From assembly GCA_012845835.1 (NCBI GenBank), contig JABAKD010000014.1, positions 5,670,396-5,734,395 of the forward strand: a DNA stretch of 64,000 nt, written 5' to 3'. How positions within the stretch are numbered: the first letter of the stretch is position 1; the number at the start of each line of letters is the position of its first letter. Origin of the DNA: Undaria pinnatifida. Taxonomy: Eukaryota; Sar; Phaeophyceae; Laminariales; Alariaceae. The notes beneath the pieces were generated by a model. It did not search any database. It saw nothing but the letters and a program-made list of their open reading frames with translations, and was not told the origin of the DNA. Below, piece after piece: positions 31,240-52,110 of the stretch. Made by a program: the position numbers and the translations under genes.

Positions 31240-32464
31240 GAGCCGACGTGTCATGCCATGATACGTTACATCTCTATCGACCGGCCATCAGTCCTGCCGC
31301 CCGACTTTTGGGCGTGCTACCCCTTGCACAATCGTCCCTCCCTCTCAAACATCCAGGAGCTCGCAAGGGTCGACTACATACAATCGACGACGACATCTTC
31401 CTACTCGTCCGTAACCCGACACTGCCGCCAACAAGGTCTGACAAACCCAACTCTGTGGGGCGAGCTGCTGGCTTGCTAAACGACGAGCCTGTTTGCATCT
31501 TCGTCCCCTTGCTCATGCGCCCTTGGATCATGCAAGCTTGTCACTCGGCGGCCTCTTGTCACCTTGGCCCCACGCGCACGTTGCGCATGCTGGAGCGGTT
31601 TTATTGGTGGATTGGCATGGATGTGTGCACCCGGTGGTGGCTTCGCCACTGCTTGAAGTGTCAAGCGCGGAAAACCCCACGGCTGACTGTCCGCTGGCTC
31701 ATCATCTCAATGCCTCTACAGGAGGCCCAGATGTCACCGTCAGTGTTGACTACTTCGTCCCCCTTCCGGTCACACCATGAAGCAACACCTGCATCCTGCT
31801 GTTCACCGACCGCTTCAGTCGTCGGGCCGACATGTTCCCCGTCACTGCCGCTGAGTTCATCGCGGAGGGTACAGCCAATATCCTGGTGAACCAATACATC
31901 CCCTTGTAGGGGTGCCCGCGCACCATACTCTCGGACAACGGACTGCAGTTCTGCTCCAAGCTTTCGCAAGCTGTATATCAGCTGTTGGGTGTGCCCAAGC
32001 TTGCTACAAGCTCCTATCATCCCAACTGTAACGGGGGCGTTGAGCGGGTGAACCACACTATGGCCCAAATGCTGGCTATGGTCGTCAACGAGCGACAAGA
32101 CGATTGGGAGTTGCATCTGCCCCACGTCGAATTCGCTTACAACAATTCCGTCAGCACGGCGACGGGTCTGGCGCCCAACGAGGTCCACATGGGCAGACTC
32201 CCACGGCTTCCCGTGACGGTTTTCGACGTCACTGGTGTGGTGGGACACCAGAATCTGGCCCGTGATCACCTAGTCTATTGCGACTTGGCCACCGACCGGC
32301 AAAAGCGCGCGAACGACATTGTCCGCGCACACCACGCCCTCACCGGTTCTCGTGTTAACCACAGAAACTCCTCCCTCGCCGACGCGATGCGTCCAGCACC
32401 TAACTTCGCTACGGGTGGTTGGGCATGGGTGTATAATTTTCCTCTACCATCCGCCAGGGTGTGA
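31240..32464 (+). pseudogene. Ty3/Gypsy integrase (zinc finger and catalytic core)
   Basis: The HHCC finger is visible as HSAASCHLG, then FYWWIGMDVCTRWWLRHCLKC. The catalytic core continues in another frame as VSVDYFVPLPVT (first Asp), then TILSDNGLQF (second Asp) and NGGVERVN (Glu), so the D,D,E residues are all still encoded. A frameshift near 31690-31780 and a TAG at 31906-31908 separate the blocks. In an intact element this enzyme inserts the cDNA into chromatin. Confidence 0.85.
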
Positions 32465-32645
32465 AGGCAAACACCGACGTCAAGGTACCCAAGGCCAAAC
32501 TCGCGCTTAACTGGACGGGCCTGTACAAAATTCTAGCAGTCGGTTTCTGTTCCACCGCCGAGACCCCGGACGGTTCGCCGCTCGGGAGCAACCTCCTCTA
32601 TTTGGAATCCCTTCCGACCTGCCTGGTTCGGACGCTCGTCGGCGT

Positions 32646-33104
32646 GTGGCCACCGAGCGCTGCAAGCCCTGCGCCAACGCCCACGACAGCGGGGACATGT
32701 ACAAATACCTACCGGCGGGGCTGACGCAGTACATGCTCAACAATGTTTCCAAGAAGTCCCCACCGTACCACGTCACTCAAGACGACGTTTCGACTCCCCT
32801 CCAACGGCTGGAGGTGGAGCAGATCACCGGTCATCAGTCGGTACGGGGGAGAGGTGGCGTCATCGCGGTGCTATACAAGACGCATTGGGCAAGACTCTCC
32901 GAACCTTCCTGGGAGCGGGAAATGGACCTCCACCTCTCCCGCCCCCACATCTTTCGGTATTGGGCCGGAACCCCGGACCAGCACCGCCAAACCAACCGCC
33001 GCTACCGCCGAATGCGGATCGGGGCGGCACAGCGCGAGCTCTCCCGCAACAACGGGGAACGTTTCCTAGCGTCGGGCTACGCCTGTGTTCCCCGCGCCGA
33101 TTGA
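32646..33104 (+). pseudogene. Integrase C-terminal chromodomain
   Basis: The frame encodes LQRLEVEQITGHQSVRGRGG, VLYKTHWARLSEPSWERE and LHLSRPHIFRYW. The aromatic spacing and the E..EPSWE block fit a chromodomain of chromovirus-type Ty3/Gypsy integrases, which targets histone-marked chromatin. It is in a different phase from the integrase core. Confidence 0.75.
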
Positions 33105-33375
33105 CTCCGTCGCTACCACGACCCGATACTTTCTAAGGGATCCCACGTTTGGTACACGAGAGACGATGGGTTATGGTGGCGTGGAAAAATCAGCGCGAGC
33201 ACTACAGAGGACAATTTTACCTGGTCCGCTTTCTGGACGACCCGAGACCGATTAAACTTCCTCTTCCCCCGGCGCGCTACACGACTTCCACGGGAGCCGT
33301 ACGAGGCTCTCTTGATGCCTGCAAGTTCACATCGCCAGTGCGTTTCCTAGGGGGATCCAACGTAACGTAGACGAA
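33105..33375 (+). pseudogene. Extra C-terminal domain after the chromodomain
   Basis: After a stop at 33102-33104 the frame continues WYTRDDGLWWRGKI and, one shift later, FYLVRFLDDPRPIKLPLPPA. The W-W-x-GKI..YLVRFLDDP pattern suggests a small beta-barrel (SH3/Tudor-like) module. This is a shape-based guess. Confidence 0.45.
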
Positions 33376-34298
33376 TCTCGAGGCGCGGCCGTGGCCAGTT
33401 GACTTTCAAGCCGCCACCGCTCCTCGATAGTTCTCCATTTTTTGGGGTTATGAGGCTTGAGTCTTTGTCTTTGGGTTGTTTGTGATGTTCTCAGAGTCTT
33501 GGTCTGGTTTTGGGGCGATTCTTTCCATCTTTTTTTCTTCTTGTTCTGCCTAACCCCGTGCTCAGTACCGGGCCAGGGTTTGGGTAAAACACCGCGACCT
33601 GAGGCGCAGGGCTGTCGATTTTTCGTCGTTGTTCAATTTCGCCCGGCCGACGCCCTCCTCAGCCCAGAGTCGGGGGGCGACCAGGGTACCCTTTTCGCGC
33701 GTAACGTGGTACGGGGCTATGTACGGGTCTGTGTGCCATCTTTTACCTTTTGTGTGTTGAATTTGTTCTACTTTGTTTTTCCGATTAAACACTTCCCCCC
33801 CTCGCGGGGCTGTAGGTGTTGCCACCTTCCAACCCGGGTATTTGTCGCTTCCTCGTCTAACCCCCCGCCATGCCGATGGCCCGCGGGAGTTTTTCGCATG
33901 ACTTCTCCCTTGCGTTAGAGCGCCTGTGTTCCCCTCCGTATCGACGAGGGGTCACCTCGCCATTGTGTTTTTTCTGTGGTTGGTTTGCCGTAGAGCCTTT
34001 CCTGCCCCCCCCCGCCACACCGGTGGTATGCGACAGGTTCTAGACCCTTTTCTGCCCCCCCGCCACACCGGCGACACGCGGCAGGATTTTGATGGGTGAC
34101 TTTTGCCTTGTTGCAGGGTCTGCGTGTCCTTCAACTGCTTTTCTTCGCGTGTTCCTGGCTCCATAGCCAGACCGTTAGAGGTGTGGGAGTGGGTTATGAG
34201 GAGCCGCATCTTCGACTCATGATCTAGTTCGTAGAACCGGAGTTTCCCTAAATCTCCCATATTTCTGCATATGCGGCTCATCAGGGTGGGCTAGTGCT
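33376..34298. other. Region 3' of the retroelement, no gene
   Basis: It contains T-rich stretches, a G-rich gagtcggggggcgaccaggg (possible polypurine tract) near 33669, and a duplicated tgccccc..cgccacaccgg block (about 33995-34085). No long terminal repeat matching the 5' side was seen. Confidence 0.4.
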
Positions 34299-34563
34299 AA
34301 GATACAACCTCGAAAGGCCTTTAATTATCCGTATTTGAGTAAATTTGGATGGGTTTCGCATGATAAGGTGGGTGTTTTATATTCGGGATAGTCAAGAAAT
34401 AGATCGGAGGCACGTGCCTCCGGTCTCAGAAGCCATCCGGGACTCTGGTGGAAGCGAACAAAGCTACGACTACGAAGGCTACGAAAGTGAGTACTCTCCG
34501 AGGACCTGCTCAATTGGCAGACCTGCAGGGGACACTCTGTGTCTCCGCCCAGTAACCTTACAC
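34299..34563 (+). repeat. Dispersed repeat family G with hairpin
   Basis: Colinear with 51063-51326. It includes a palindromic stem (gatcggaggc..gcctccg) and the end ggcagacctgcaggggacac. It stops right before MITE A10. The class is unknown. Confidence 0.75.
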
Positions 34564-34571
34564 AGTGTTGA

Positions 34572-34821
34572 GACGCGTGCTACGATATAGGTAGCACTTT
34601 TCGTCTGAAACGTTTTCTGAATGACGGGGCTCCTTAGCCCAAAATCGTCGGAAAATGGTATTTTTTTTTGCGTGATTCTCGTGGTGTGCCTAGGCCATGG
34701 GGTTTTTCATCCGGTAGTAGCAGTTTTATTTTTCTCCAAATCAGGATGTGGGAGAGGTCTTAAGCTCCCAACTTGAGGAAACGTCAGAAAAAAGTGGCGC
34801 ACCTCTATCGTAGCAGGCGTC
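34572..34821 (+). mobile_element. MITE family A, complete copy (A10)
   Basis: 250 bp with ends gacgcgtgctacgatatagg and the inverted cctctatcgtagcaggcgtc. Perfect TTGA target duplication at 34568-34571 and 34822-34825. Confidence 0.93.
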
Positions 34822-34869
34822 TTGATCACCTGCGCCCTGCTTCTGATGACAGAATAGTGGTGTCCTTAC

Positions 34870-35165
34870 CGTAGAGCTGTGTAGCTTGCCTCTACCTCGA
34901 TACGCCCCCCCTGCTGGCAATTTGTCTTCCTTGATTCACTTTTCATGTCTCGTGTTTTCCTTCTTCTCTGATTCTTTTTCTCCGCGGAATTGTGTACTCT
35001 ACGGTTTGCTTGGTGTGGCATGCGGTGTGGTGTGTTTCCGTGTGTTGTGTGTTCCGTGTGGTGTGTTTCCGCTGCGAGTCTTTAACTCATGCACCATTGT
35101 TGTGGGCCTGATACATACGTACACCGACTTCCGATTTCACGTTTATTTATTTGTTGTATGGCGGA
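34870..35165 (+). repeat. Long direct repeat, left copy
   Basis: Similar in order to 36050-36325: ctacctcgatacgccccccctgctggcaa, tttccgctgcgagtctt, gggcctg, cgacttccgatt. The two copies flank a polypurine block. Confidence 0.65.
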
Positions 35166-35367
35166 TGTACGACTCGCTTCATTTGGCGCTATGATACGAT
35201 ATGTATGAAGTGTACTTTATCTTTTCTAAAATATATACGCGTGTGCAGCTTTTGGTATGATTTATTGCTGCTCTCGTTGTGTGTGTTCTGCACATCGAAT
35301 CGAAAATTCCACCCATCTACATCTACCACAACCAATGTTCATGTTCATCACCGTCGGCATCCATACG

Positions 35368-35572
35368 CGGCGGGGGGGAGGGGGGGAAGGGGGAAAGGGA
35401 AGAGGGGGGGAGGGGAGAGGGGATAGGGGAGGGGGGGAGATATTACGGGGGGAGGGGGGGGAGGGGGAAAGGGGGGAGGGGGGGCGGGGGGAGGGGGCGA
35501 GGGGGAAGGGAGGGGGCGGGGGCAGGGGGGTAGCGGGGGAGGGGGGGAGGGGGCAGGGGGGGAGGAAGGGCG
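35368..35572 (+). repeat. Polypurine GGGGGA-rich tract
   Basis: About 200 bp almost entirely of G and A on the plus strand, mostly gggggga/gggagg units. It can form G-quadruplex or triplex structures. Open frames here are low-complexity artefacts. Confidence 0.9.
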
Positions 35573-36049
35573 TTCTGCCCATGACACTGAAGTCTGTCTG
35601 GCCACCATCTTTCTGACGTATGTGTGCCTTCCCATGGCCGTAAGTAACCAGCGTAAGGCCGCCCGGACTTCTATACCTTGTTGTGATCTCACCTCAGTGC
35701 CCTTTATGCACTTTGATGTGCCTTCTATATGCTCAGTGCCGTTTTCAGGCAGTTTCTAGGCTCTGCTATTATGGTGTTTTCCCTTTTCTTTCCTATCTTT
35801 GCTTTTCTTTCCTTTTCTTGTATCCTCTTTTCTTTCTTTACTTTCCTTCCGTTCCAAATGACTTGAATATTTCGTAGTGATAGTACTGGCTGGTTGGTTG
35901 GCTGATATTTTCTGCCCCCGCCCCCCCTGCATGTGAGCTCATGTATGTATTCACTTACCACATGTAATATACACGTGATCGCCTTGCTAGGTTTTGGTTG
36001 CTTAGATCGGACTTAGATCGGACGCGATTTTTCTGTTTTGTTTCGTAGC

Positions 36050-36325
36050 ACTGTGTACCTTTCCTTACCTCGATACACCCCCCCTGCTGGCAAGTCTACA
36101 TAACTCGTGACGTTCGTGTTATCCTTGCTTCGTGTTCTATTTCTCTCGTTTCCGTTTTTTGTTCTTCCTTATTGCAACTTTTGTTCTCCTCCTTCGGATT
36201 TGTACATAGGTTCGGTTTCCTGGGTGCCACCCGGTGAAGTCGGTTTCAGCTGCGAGTCTTGCAAGGTATGTACCAGTATGGGCCTGGCACGTACGAACGC
36301 TGACTTCCGATTGAACTTGTAACTT
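36050..36325 (+). repeat. Long direct repeat, right copy
   Basis: Second copy of the segment at 34870-35165, diverged by small indels (cctcgatacaccccccctgc, cagctgcgagtcttgcaagg, tgacttccgattgaactt). Confidence 0.65.
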
Positions 36326-36394
36326 TTTTTGCGGGTGTGCGACTTGCTTCACCTAAGATATATGTCATACGTGTACCACTTTTTTTTGGCGTGA

Positions 36395-36465
36395 GTGAAG
36401 CCTGTCCTGTGACCACGGACTTGATTATGTGAGATAACGTGAGAACATCAACAGCAGCAACCAGG
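36395..36465 (+). repeat. SINE tail copy
   Basis: gcctgtcctgtgaccacgga then a ttgattatg and AAC/CAGC-rich end, as at 7165-7222. Confidence 0.6.
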
Positions 36466-36479
36466 GGACGTCGGCCTAT

Positions 36480-37190
36480 ATGCTGTCACTAGGCCCTAGT
36501 CATTAAGGCACGCTTCATATGGCGCCAAGGCATGTGGCTAAGGCCCGTAATCAGACGCAAGGCATGTTTTAAGCACGAATGTCGTGTTCAACCAATCCCA
36601 CTTGAGGTGGGAATTCCCAGATGTAGTGGACAAGGGCGATGTATTTGAAAAGCGTTTTTGGCCCACAGGGAGAGGAATTTCTTCATGAAACTGCCTAGAA
36701 TCTCTACTCTATCCCATATTGATGAGGTTTCTCGTCTAACGGCGCTGTGTTTGGACAAAATAAACGACAAGGTTTAAGTCTCCAAGCAGCCCTTAAGGTA
36801 CCCCGGTTTGGGGAAAAGGGCGGTAAGGATCAGTGAAAGGCGAGGGCTCTAAGTTCCACCATTGGGGCAAATCGTTCTGAAACCACGCTGAACGGCGCGA
36901 GCAAAGCGTCTCGATCAATGACAACGCGCTTGTGCCAGCCGCCACTGCCCAGGGAGAAAAAAAGTTGGGGGCTTAGATCGAGGCTGGGGCCACCCCAGGC
37001 GGTTCTACGTTATGTATCAATAATACTCCGGAGTATTATTCATCGGTGATATTATGTTTCAGTTCTTCAGTCGTCATTTAAAGTTTCCGTTTCATTGGGA
37101 AATGGTCGTTTTCTCCTGTTGTCGTATATTCATCCATTTGAAATCTGTAACATATCAAAAGGTGAGTACAGCATGACAATAAAATGTGGT
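36480..37190. other. Intergenic, no supported gene
   Basis: No gene, transposon end or tandem repeat stood out. A perfect palindrome aatactccggagtatt is at 37022-37037; the same core is present in MITE B2 at about 7893. Confidence 0.4.
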
Positions 37191-37194
37191 ACAA

Positions 37195-37650
37195 GTATTT
37201 AAGGTGTTGTACGGTATATCAGGTATGTGATATCAAGGTGATGTAAATGGGCTGGTACGGTATGTGGTACGGTACGTAACGGCAGTGGTGTGGTTGCGGT
37301 ATGTTGTAGTAGTGGGAGAAGAACCTAGTTGTTGATGGTTGGGTTCATCGGGGGTCCACGGTGTGTCGTTTCTTATTTATCTTGAAGTGTTAGCGTATAA
37401 ATTCGTCTTGAAATTAGAGTTGGGAAATGTATATCTTCAAACCAGTGCGAGAGCGACGCCGGGCGGGAAATGGGATGGTTTGTTGAACTATGGTATGTTC
37501 CGGTCTGGTATGGAGAGCGACCCTGGTCGGGAAATTAGGTCATGTGGTGTAGTATGGTTTTGCCCGGTATTGTCTGTTCCCAGATGGTTACGAAGTGGTA
37601 CGGTATTGTTTGGTATGGTATGGCAGCGTATGGGTACGGTATGATAGGGT
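37195..37650 (+). repeat. Degenerate GGTAY pentamer repeat
   Basis: Blocks rich in ggtacggtat/ggtatggta at 37205-37310 and 37580-37650. The complementary motif occurs as accataccgtacc at 40290-40425. Confidence 0.75.
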
Positions 37651-37665
37651 ATTGGTGTAGTATCT

Positions 37666-37790
37666 ATAACGAACAAATATATCGTCCATCGGCGCACAAG
37701 TCCCAACAATACAAGGGTCTCACTTGTAACAAACCAATATATCGACCATTTGCACACAAGTCCCAACAATATACCCGGTAAGGGAAATTT
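37666..37790 (+). repeat. Two-copy tandem repeat of about 65 bp
   Basis: aaatatatcgtccatcggc..cacaagtcccaacaata and aatatatcgaccatttgc..cacaagtcccaacaata. Confidence 0.8.
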
Positions 37791-38295
37791 TTAAATGCGG
37801 ACTGACGGACAGTCGGACGGACAAATCTGCCTTTCTCTACCAAATTAGACCCAGTTTTGCAGACAGACTGAGAAAAAGTGCCATTGAACTGGAGTATAAA
37901 ACACCGGTGTATCTTTTGATGGCATCCAGGCTTCTTTGCGGACAGACAGACGAACAGGCGGACGGACAATTGTACATTAATTATCGGCGGACAGAGACCT
38001 CAGTAAACTGAGGAACCGAAAAAAATGTGTTCGTTTCGTTTGTTCATTGGAGACCGCGCTTAGTTCGTGTCTGTTTTTGCAGCAAATCGACCGCGTCTCG
38101 AGTACGGAACACGTACTCCGAAGAGCAGACGAAACCACGTTCGACAACGAAGTGGTTTCAGGAAGTTATCGAAGCCTCCACGCGTTTCTATCATTCGCTG
38201 ACGCAGATTTGGACCAACAAAAAAAATCAAAGCTTCTGACAGCAAGCAAGTAACGTTCCATTTAGTTATAATTGTTGGCAAAAAATCGACAACGA

Positions 38296-38510
38296 AATTT
38301 TATAAAAAATGTTTTGAGGACGTCAGCCGTGAGTTCGACGAATTTCAGGTCAATACTCATCTTTGCAAGCTGCGTTGTTGGTACTTGTAATATACTATAT
38401 GGGTGAGCTTTTATTGGGAGGGGTCCTATTTTTTGTCCACTATAATGGTAAGTGTTGGTATTTTTACTTTAGGTGGGGAATTTTGAGCTAGATCTATTGT
38501 TCGATACTCT
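38296..38510 (+). repeat. Dispersed repeat family E, long copy
   Basis: Runs from gaggacgtcagccgtgagttcg through tgggaggggtcctatttttt to ggggaattttgagctagatc. Nearly identical to 48402-48590, and similar to 57085-57230 and 58085-58330. Confidence 0.75.
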
Positions 38511-38542
38511 ATCAGGCATGGAGAACCAACAACCAGAAAGCA

Positions 38543-38734
38543 ATGAGCGAAAATTGGATGGGAAATAAAATACCTGTTGCTGAACCCTTCTACCGCAAAG
38601 CTTGTTCCCACATTAATTCCAAGTACTTCTTCCCCGAAAACATGGGTGCAGTTCTCAAGGGGTCAACATCAGTGTACGTAGCGCTCTACATATGTGCACA
38701 CATTGAGCCACATCCTGGCCAAAGGATGAGCTAA
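38543..38734 (+). CDS. Small unassigned open frame
   Basis: 63 codons. The translation looks protein-like (AEPFYRKACSHINSKYFFPE, then STSVYVALYICAHIEPHPG) and the same frame stays open upstream through about 38510. No domain recognised. It could be an exon or a remnant. Confidence 0.2.
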   Translation: MSENWMGNKIPVAEPFYRKACSHINSKYFFPENMGAVLKGSTSVYVALYICAHIEPHPGQRMS

Positions 38735-39245
38735 TTCAAACGCGAGGATTACATAATGGCCGCCCAGCGCGCCGCAGAGCATATTCGAGACAAAACCAAC
38801 TGGGGTGCGAGCCCAGCTAGTCCAGCCCTCTCTTACTCAGCCGACCACCCACCCACAGCAACTCTAGGGTTTCCACGCACCGCATGTATGTTCCATGTCC
38901 TTGTTTACGCCCACGTGACATACCTCCCCCCCCCCTCCCCCCTTCTCCCCTGTCGTGCAACTGTTTTCGAGGCATCGGTCGTCCCTCCCACCCCGTTGCA
39001 TGATACGCGACAAAACACAATATGATACCCTGATAAGCTACAAAAACAGCCATGCACATGAACGAAAAGGCACAAAAACAATACACAGCAGGCCTCCATC
39101 AACAACATCCAATTTTTGATGGACAACGCCGTCGCATTCCATCCTATCCCATCCCATCCCGCCTTTGTCATGAAAACCGTCACCGCACAGCGGCGCGGGA
39201 CAAACACGGTCGCCCCCCTCCTCCCCCCCCCTCCCCCGGCGTTTT

Positions 39246-39590
39246 CAGCTGAGTGAACATCCCGCCGATAGGTTATGAGCCTCGGACCCTCCCCCCGGTA
39301 TCAGCTACACGGACATTCCGCTAATTGGTTATCAGCCTCGATCTCCACCCCATTAGCTGCGTGGACATCCTGCTAAGAGGTCAGGAGCTTCGATACTCCC
39401 CTCCCACGATCAGCTACTTCACATCCCGGCAATACGTTATGAGCCTCGATATGTGTAAGCACTGCAGAGCTGCCAGCCATCGGGTTCAGGAGACTCGATT
39501 TCCCCCTGCCATGATCAGCTGCGCGAACATCCCACCAATCGGTTATGAGCCTCGAAATTCGTGAGCACTGCAGAACTGCCAGCCATTGAT
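39246..39590 (+). repeat. Degenerate tandem repeat, unit about 60 bp
   Basis: Four to six units containing atcagctgcgcgaacatccc, ggttatgagcctcgat. A larger duplication repeats cactgcaga.ctgccagccat at about 39460 and 39567. Confidence 0.75.
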
Positions 39591-40084
39591 CGGGGACACA
39601 TCGAGTTAAGACCACTACGCCTAAGGCCGAGTTGTTGCCACCAATGCGAGCTTCCCCTCCACAGAGCTTGCCATCATCATAATCTGGAGCTGCTGAAAAA
39701 AAAGGTGGCGGTATGTATGTACCCCAGGTCCACACCGCAAAAGAGTTGAGGCAAAGAGCCGATCCAATCCCGAAAAGCCAGACCTCAAAATGCCAGAATC
39801 CGTGACCAGGCCACGCTCTTCCCGCAAGCCGTCGAGTCTGCAGCGGCGATATTTTTAGGGGAGGGGACGTGATCAACCCCTCGCCGTGCGCGCATGCACG
39901 CATGCTTTTCCCGTAGCCAGGATCCGAAAGTACCCAGCGTGTACATCTTGGCGCATTCAGGGTCGGGGCTGGACATTCCTGGGCAGGTACACCTGGGTGC
40001 CGCGCCTACCGTTGTCTAAGAGCGCACGACGCGCGCACATTTGGCCGCCGTACCTCTCTAGAAAATGGCCACCTTCCGTCCGCG

Positions 40085-40425
40085 CAGAGGCGTCCCCGAG
40101 ATAAAAATCAAATCGACTCCACTCAAATCAAACAAAGTCATATCAACTCAAATCAAGGAGACTCAATTAGACTCAATTTCACTCAAATCAAATCAAGTCA
40201 ACTCATATCAAGTCAAAAGCCGCCCTCCCGTCCCTCTATGCGGTGCACTGACTGCGCGGGTGTGTGCCTATCGCGCTCCGTCAGCCTACCGCACCGTACC
40301 ATACCATACCGCATCATGCCCTAACGTACCATACCGTATCAAACCGTACGGTACCATACCATACCGTACCATACGGTACCATACGGTACCATCCAATCTC
40401 CCACCGTTCCGGACCGTACCGCACC
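40085..40425 (+). repeat. Two short-motif repeats (actcaaatca and accatacc)
   Basis: 40090-40220 is built from actcaaatca variants. 40290-40425 is built from pentamers accat/accgt, the reverse complement of the 37.2-37.6 kb repeat. Confidence 0.8.
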
Positions 40426-40478
40426 GGAACCCCGTGTCAACACGTCAACCCGCGTCAGCTAGCCCAAGATCAAAAGGG

Positions 40479-50339
<9,861 letters not shown>

Positions 50340-51062
50340 GGCTGCACACGGCTACGTTGCAAGCCCTGCTCCAGACGTCGCCTGTTACTTTGGGGAGCTT
50401 GTGTGCTTGCGACAGACGTGGCCCCGTTCCTTGATATCCTATTATCTGTTTTGATACGAAAACTACTATGGGCTATGAATGTTTGTTCCTATTCGTCCCC
50501 GTTCCCCTATTTTGCGCGTTCTTGTTTTTCACTCACTGTACTGCAGCGCCAACAATATGCGTTGCTTTGCTGTTCCCTAGCGTTATTCGGTCGGACGTTC
50601 GTGAGGTTACCAGTTTCAACACAATTTTGACTCATGCACGGAATGGTTTTAGGCTTTGGAAGCCGACTTTTGGTGCGCCGCAAGCCATTCCGGCAGCACT
50701 GATCCTCATCATCGAATGATATGACATGCGTGCGTGTGGCTTTTTTTACGAGCTATTGTTATAGCTGTGTGACAGACACTGATGGGGTAGTCTAAACGTT
50801 CGTTAATATTATACGTTGAGCCACCCCCAGGTACGATTAATAGTCTCTCTTTGATAGTCTCCACACAGCTGAGTGAGGCAGGATTTGGGACAATCAGTGC
50901 GGGGGGCTGTTGAACGTTTATGGCAGCTGCAGCTACTTACTGCAACTAACTGCAACTACTGCAACTGCATCTACACGGAAGGTTGTTGTTATGGATAGTA
51001 ATAGTAATATATATGGCAGGCGCGTATACTATTATATGGCAGTAATAATAGTAGCAGTTGTT
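50340..51062. other. Upstream of UBE2W, no gene
   Basis: The likely promoter side of the minus-strand UBE2W gene. No clear core-promoter motif or element can be named. Short trinucleotide runs (gtaatagtaata) lie near 50998-51050. Confidence 0.4.
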
Positions 51063-51326
51063 AAGATACGGCCTCGAAAGGCCTGTAGATATCCGAATTT
51101 GAGATCATTTGGATGGGTTTCGTATGATAAGGTTGGCGGTTTATATTCGGGGAAGTTAGGAATTAGATCGGAGGCACGCGCCTCCGATCTCAGAAGCTAT
51201 CCCGGGCTCTGGTGGAAACGAATAAAGCTACATCTCTACGAAGGAACGAAAGTGAGTACTCTCCGAGGACCTACCCAATTGGCAGACCTGCAGGGGGCAC
51301 TCAGTGTCCCCCACCTATTAACTTAA
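51063..51326 (+). repeat. Dispersed repeat family G with hairpin
   Basis: Full-length copy matching 34299-34563. It contains an 11-bp stem (agatcggaggc / gcctccgatct) around a 4-base loop at about 51165-51190. Confidence 0.75.
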
Positions 51327-51327
51327 C

Positions 51328-51614
51328 AAATGGCGTCGTCGACAGACCATGGGTTTTTTGGGTCGTGGGTTCGATCCCCACCGTCCACAACAATAAACTT
51401 TTCAGATTTTCCCCATGTCGAACTTGAAAAATACTCTCCCCGGTATGCCCAGGAAATGAAACGACTTGGATATAGACAGGTCCGCCGTATATCCGGCCGA
51501 CCTGCTATCCCGCCGTTTCAGGGGGGGAGAGTGTTATAAGGCTTAGTTTGGGTAAGCTAATGGTTAACCAGTTGCAAGTGGTCAAACGGACTAATACCCC
51601 ACTAAAGTCCTTAA
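51328..51614 (+). mobile_element. tRNA-derived SINE family S1, plus-strand copy
   Basis: Head aaatggcgtcgtcgacagac, B box gtgggttcgatccccac (51365-51381), body with tgaaaaatactctccccggt, G run at 51524-51531, and tail ggcttagtttgggtaagcta. An AGT microsatellite follows. Confidence 0.8.
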
Positions 51615-52009
51615 CACAGTAGTAGTAGTAGCAGTAGTAGTATATAATAAACTGTAGTAGCAACTATAATAACACACATTCACCGTGAGGGAAGAGGGTA
51701 TATATAAATAATATCATGATGCAGCATTGGTACTGAATATAAATGATATAATATCATGACGCTACCATAATAGTTAAAAACATATTTTGAGGTCCAGAGG
51801 GGGGGAGGTGTTTCGATTGGTTGTAGCCGGAGGTGCAGCAGGTTCCGCGCGCTAGGTGTTTCGTTTTTGTAGCCGGTGGTGCAGGTACCGCGCGCTTTAC
51901 TACACTGTGCAAACTACTTACAGATCAACTATAACAGTTAACAAGAGCGAGCTTAGCGGCCATTTAGTTTTTGCTACAACAGTCACAGTGGACTAGACTG
52001 TATTAATAG

Positions 52010-52110
52010 TCGTGGGAGGTTCTACTTTCAGCGGCCTTCTGGATAGGCCGTCGCCATACATAGTAGGTGTCGCCCCTTCTCCCCCGCTATGTACTTGCCT
52101 TCGTTTTTAT
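52010..52110 (-). repeat. SINE core/tail fragment
   Basis: Reverse complement shows cgaaggcaagtacatagcgg..cctatccagaaggccgctga. Related to 48764-48850. Confidence 0.45.

Larger units (their letters stand above)
25161..33375 (+). mobile_element. Decayed Ty3/Gypsy-type retrotransposon with NADAR insertion
   Basis: Order of recognisable parts: gag-like region 25161-26970, CCHC knuckle 27328-27369, unassigned spacer with repeats to 29350, NADAR domain 29399-29873, RNase H 30031-30470, repetitive linker, integrase zinc finger 31535-31660, integrase core 31725-32130, chromodomain 32790-32975, extra C-terminal domain 33130-33310. RNase H before integrase is the Ty3/Gypsy order. Multiple frameshifts and stops show that it is inactive. 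I could not find reverse transcriptase motifs (no YxDD) or flanking long terminal repeats, so the outer limits are uncertain. Confidence 0.85.

Noticed and set aside
33669-33690. Possible polypurine tract marking the start of a 3' LTR
   Set aside because: No matching LTR sequence was found on the 5' side, so the LTR could not be delimited.
35257-35692. Gly/Arg- and Pro-rich frames of 106-119 codons
   Set aside because: They are translations of the polypurine tract.
37022-37037. Palindrome aatactccggagtatt as a regulatory operator
   Set aside because: It also occurs in MITE B2 and has no gene context; no basis for a regulatory call.
51365-51381. tRNA gene from a perfect B-box stem (also at 9735, 54875, 55265, 58045)
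   Set aside because: No cloverleaf or acceptor stem can be formed, and the same sequence recurs with a conserved non-tRNA body and tail, so these are SINEs.
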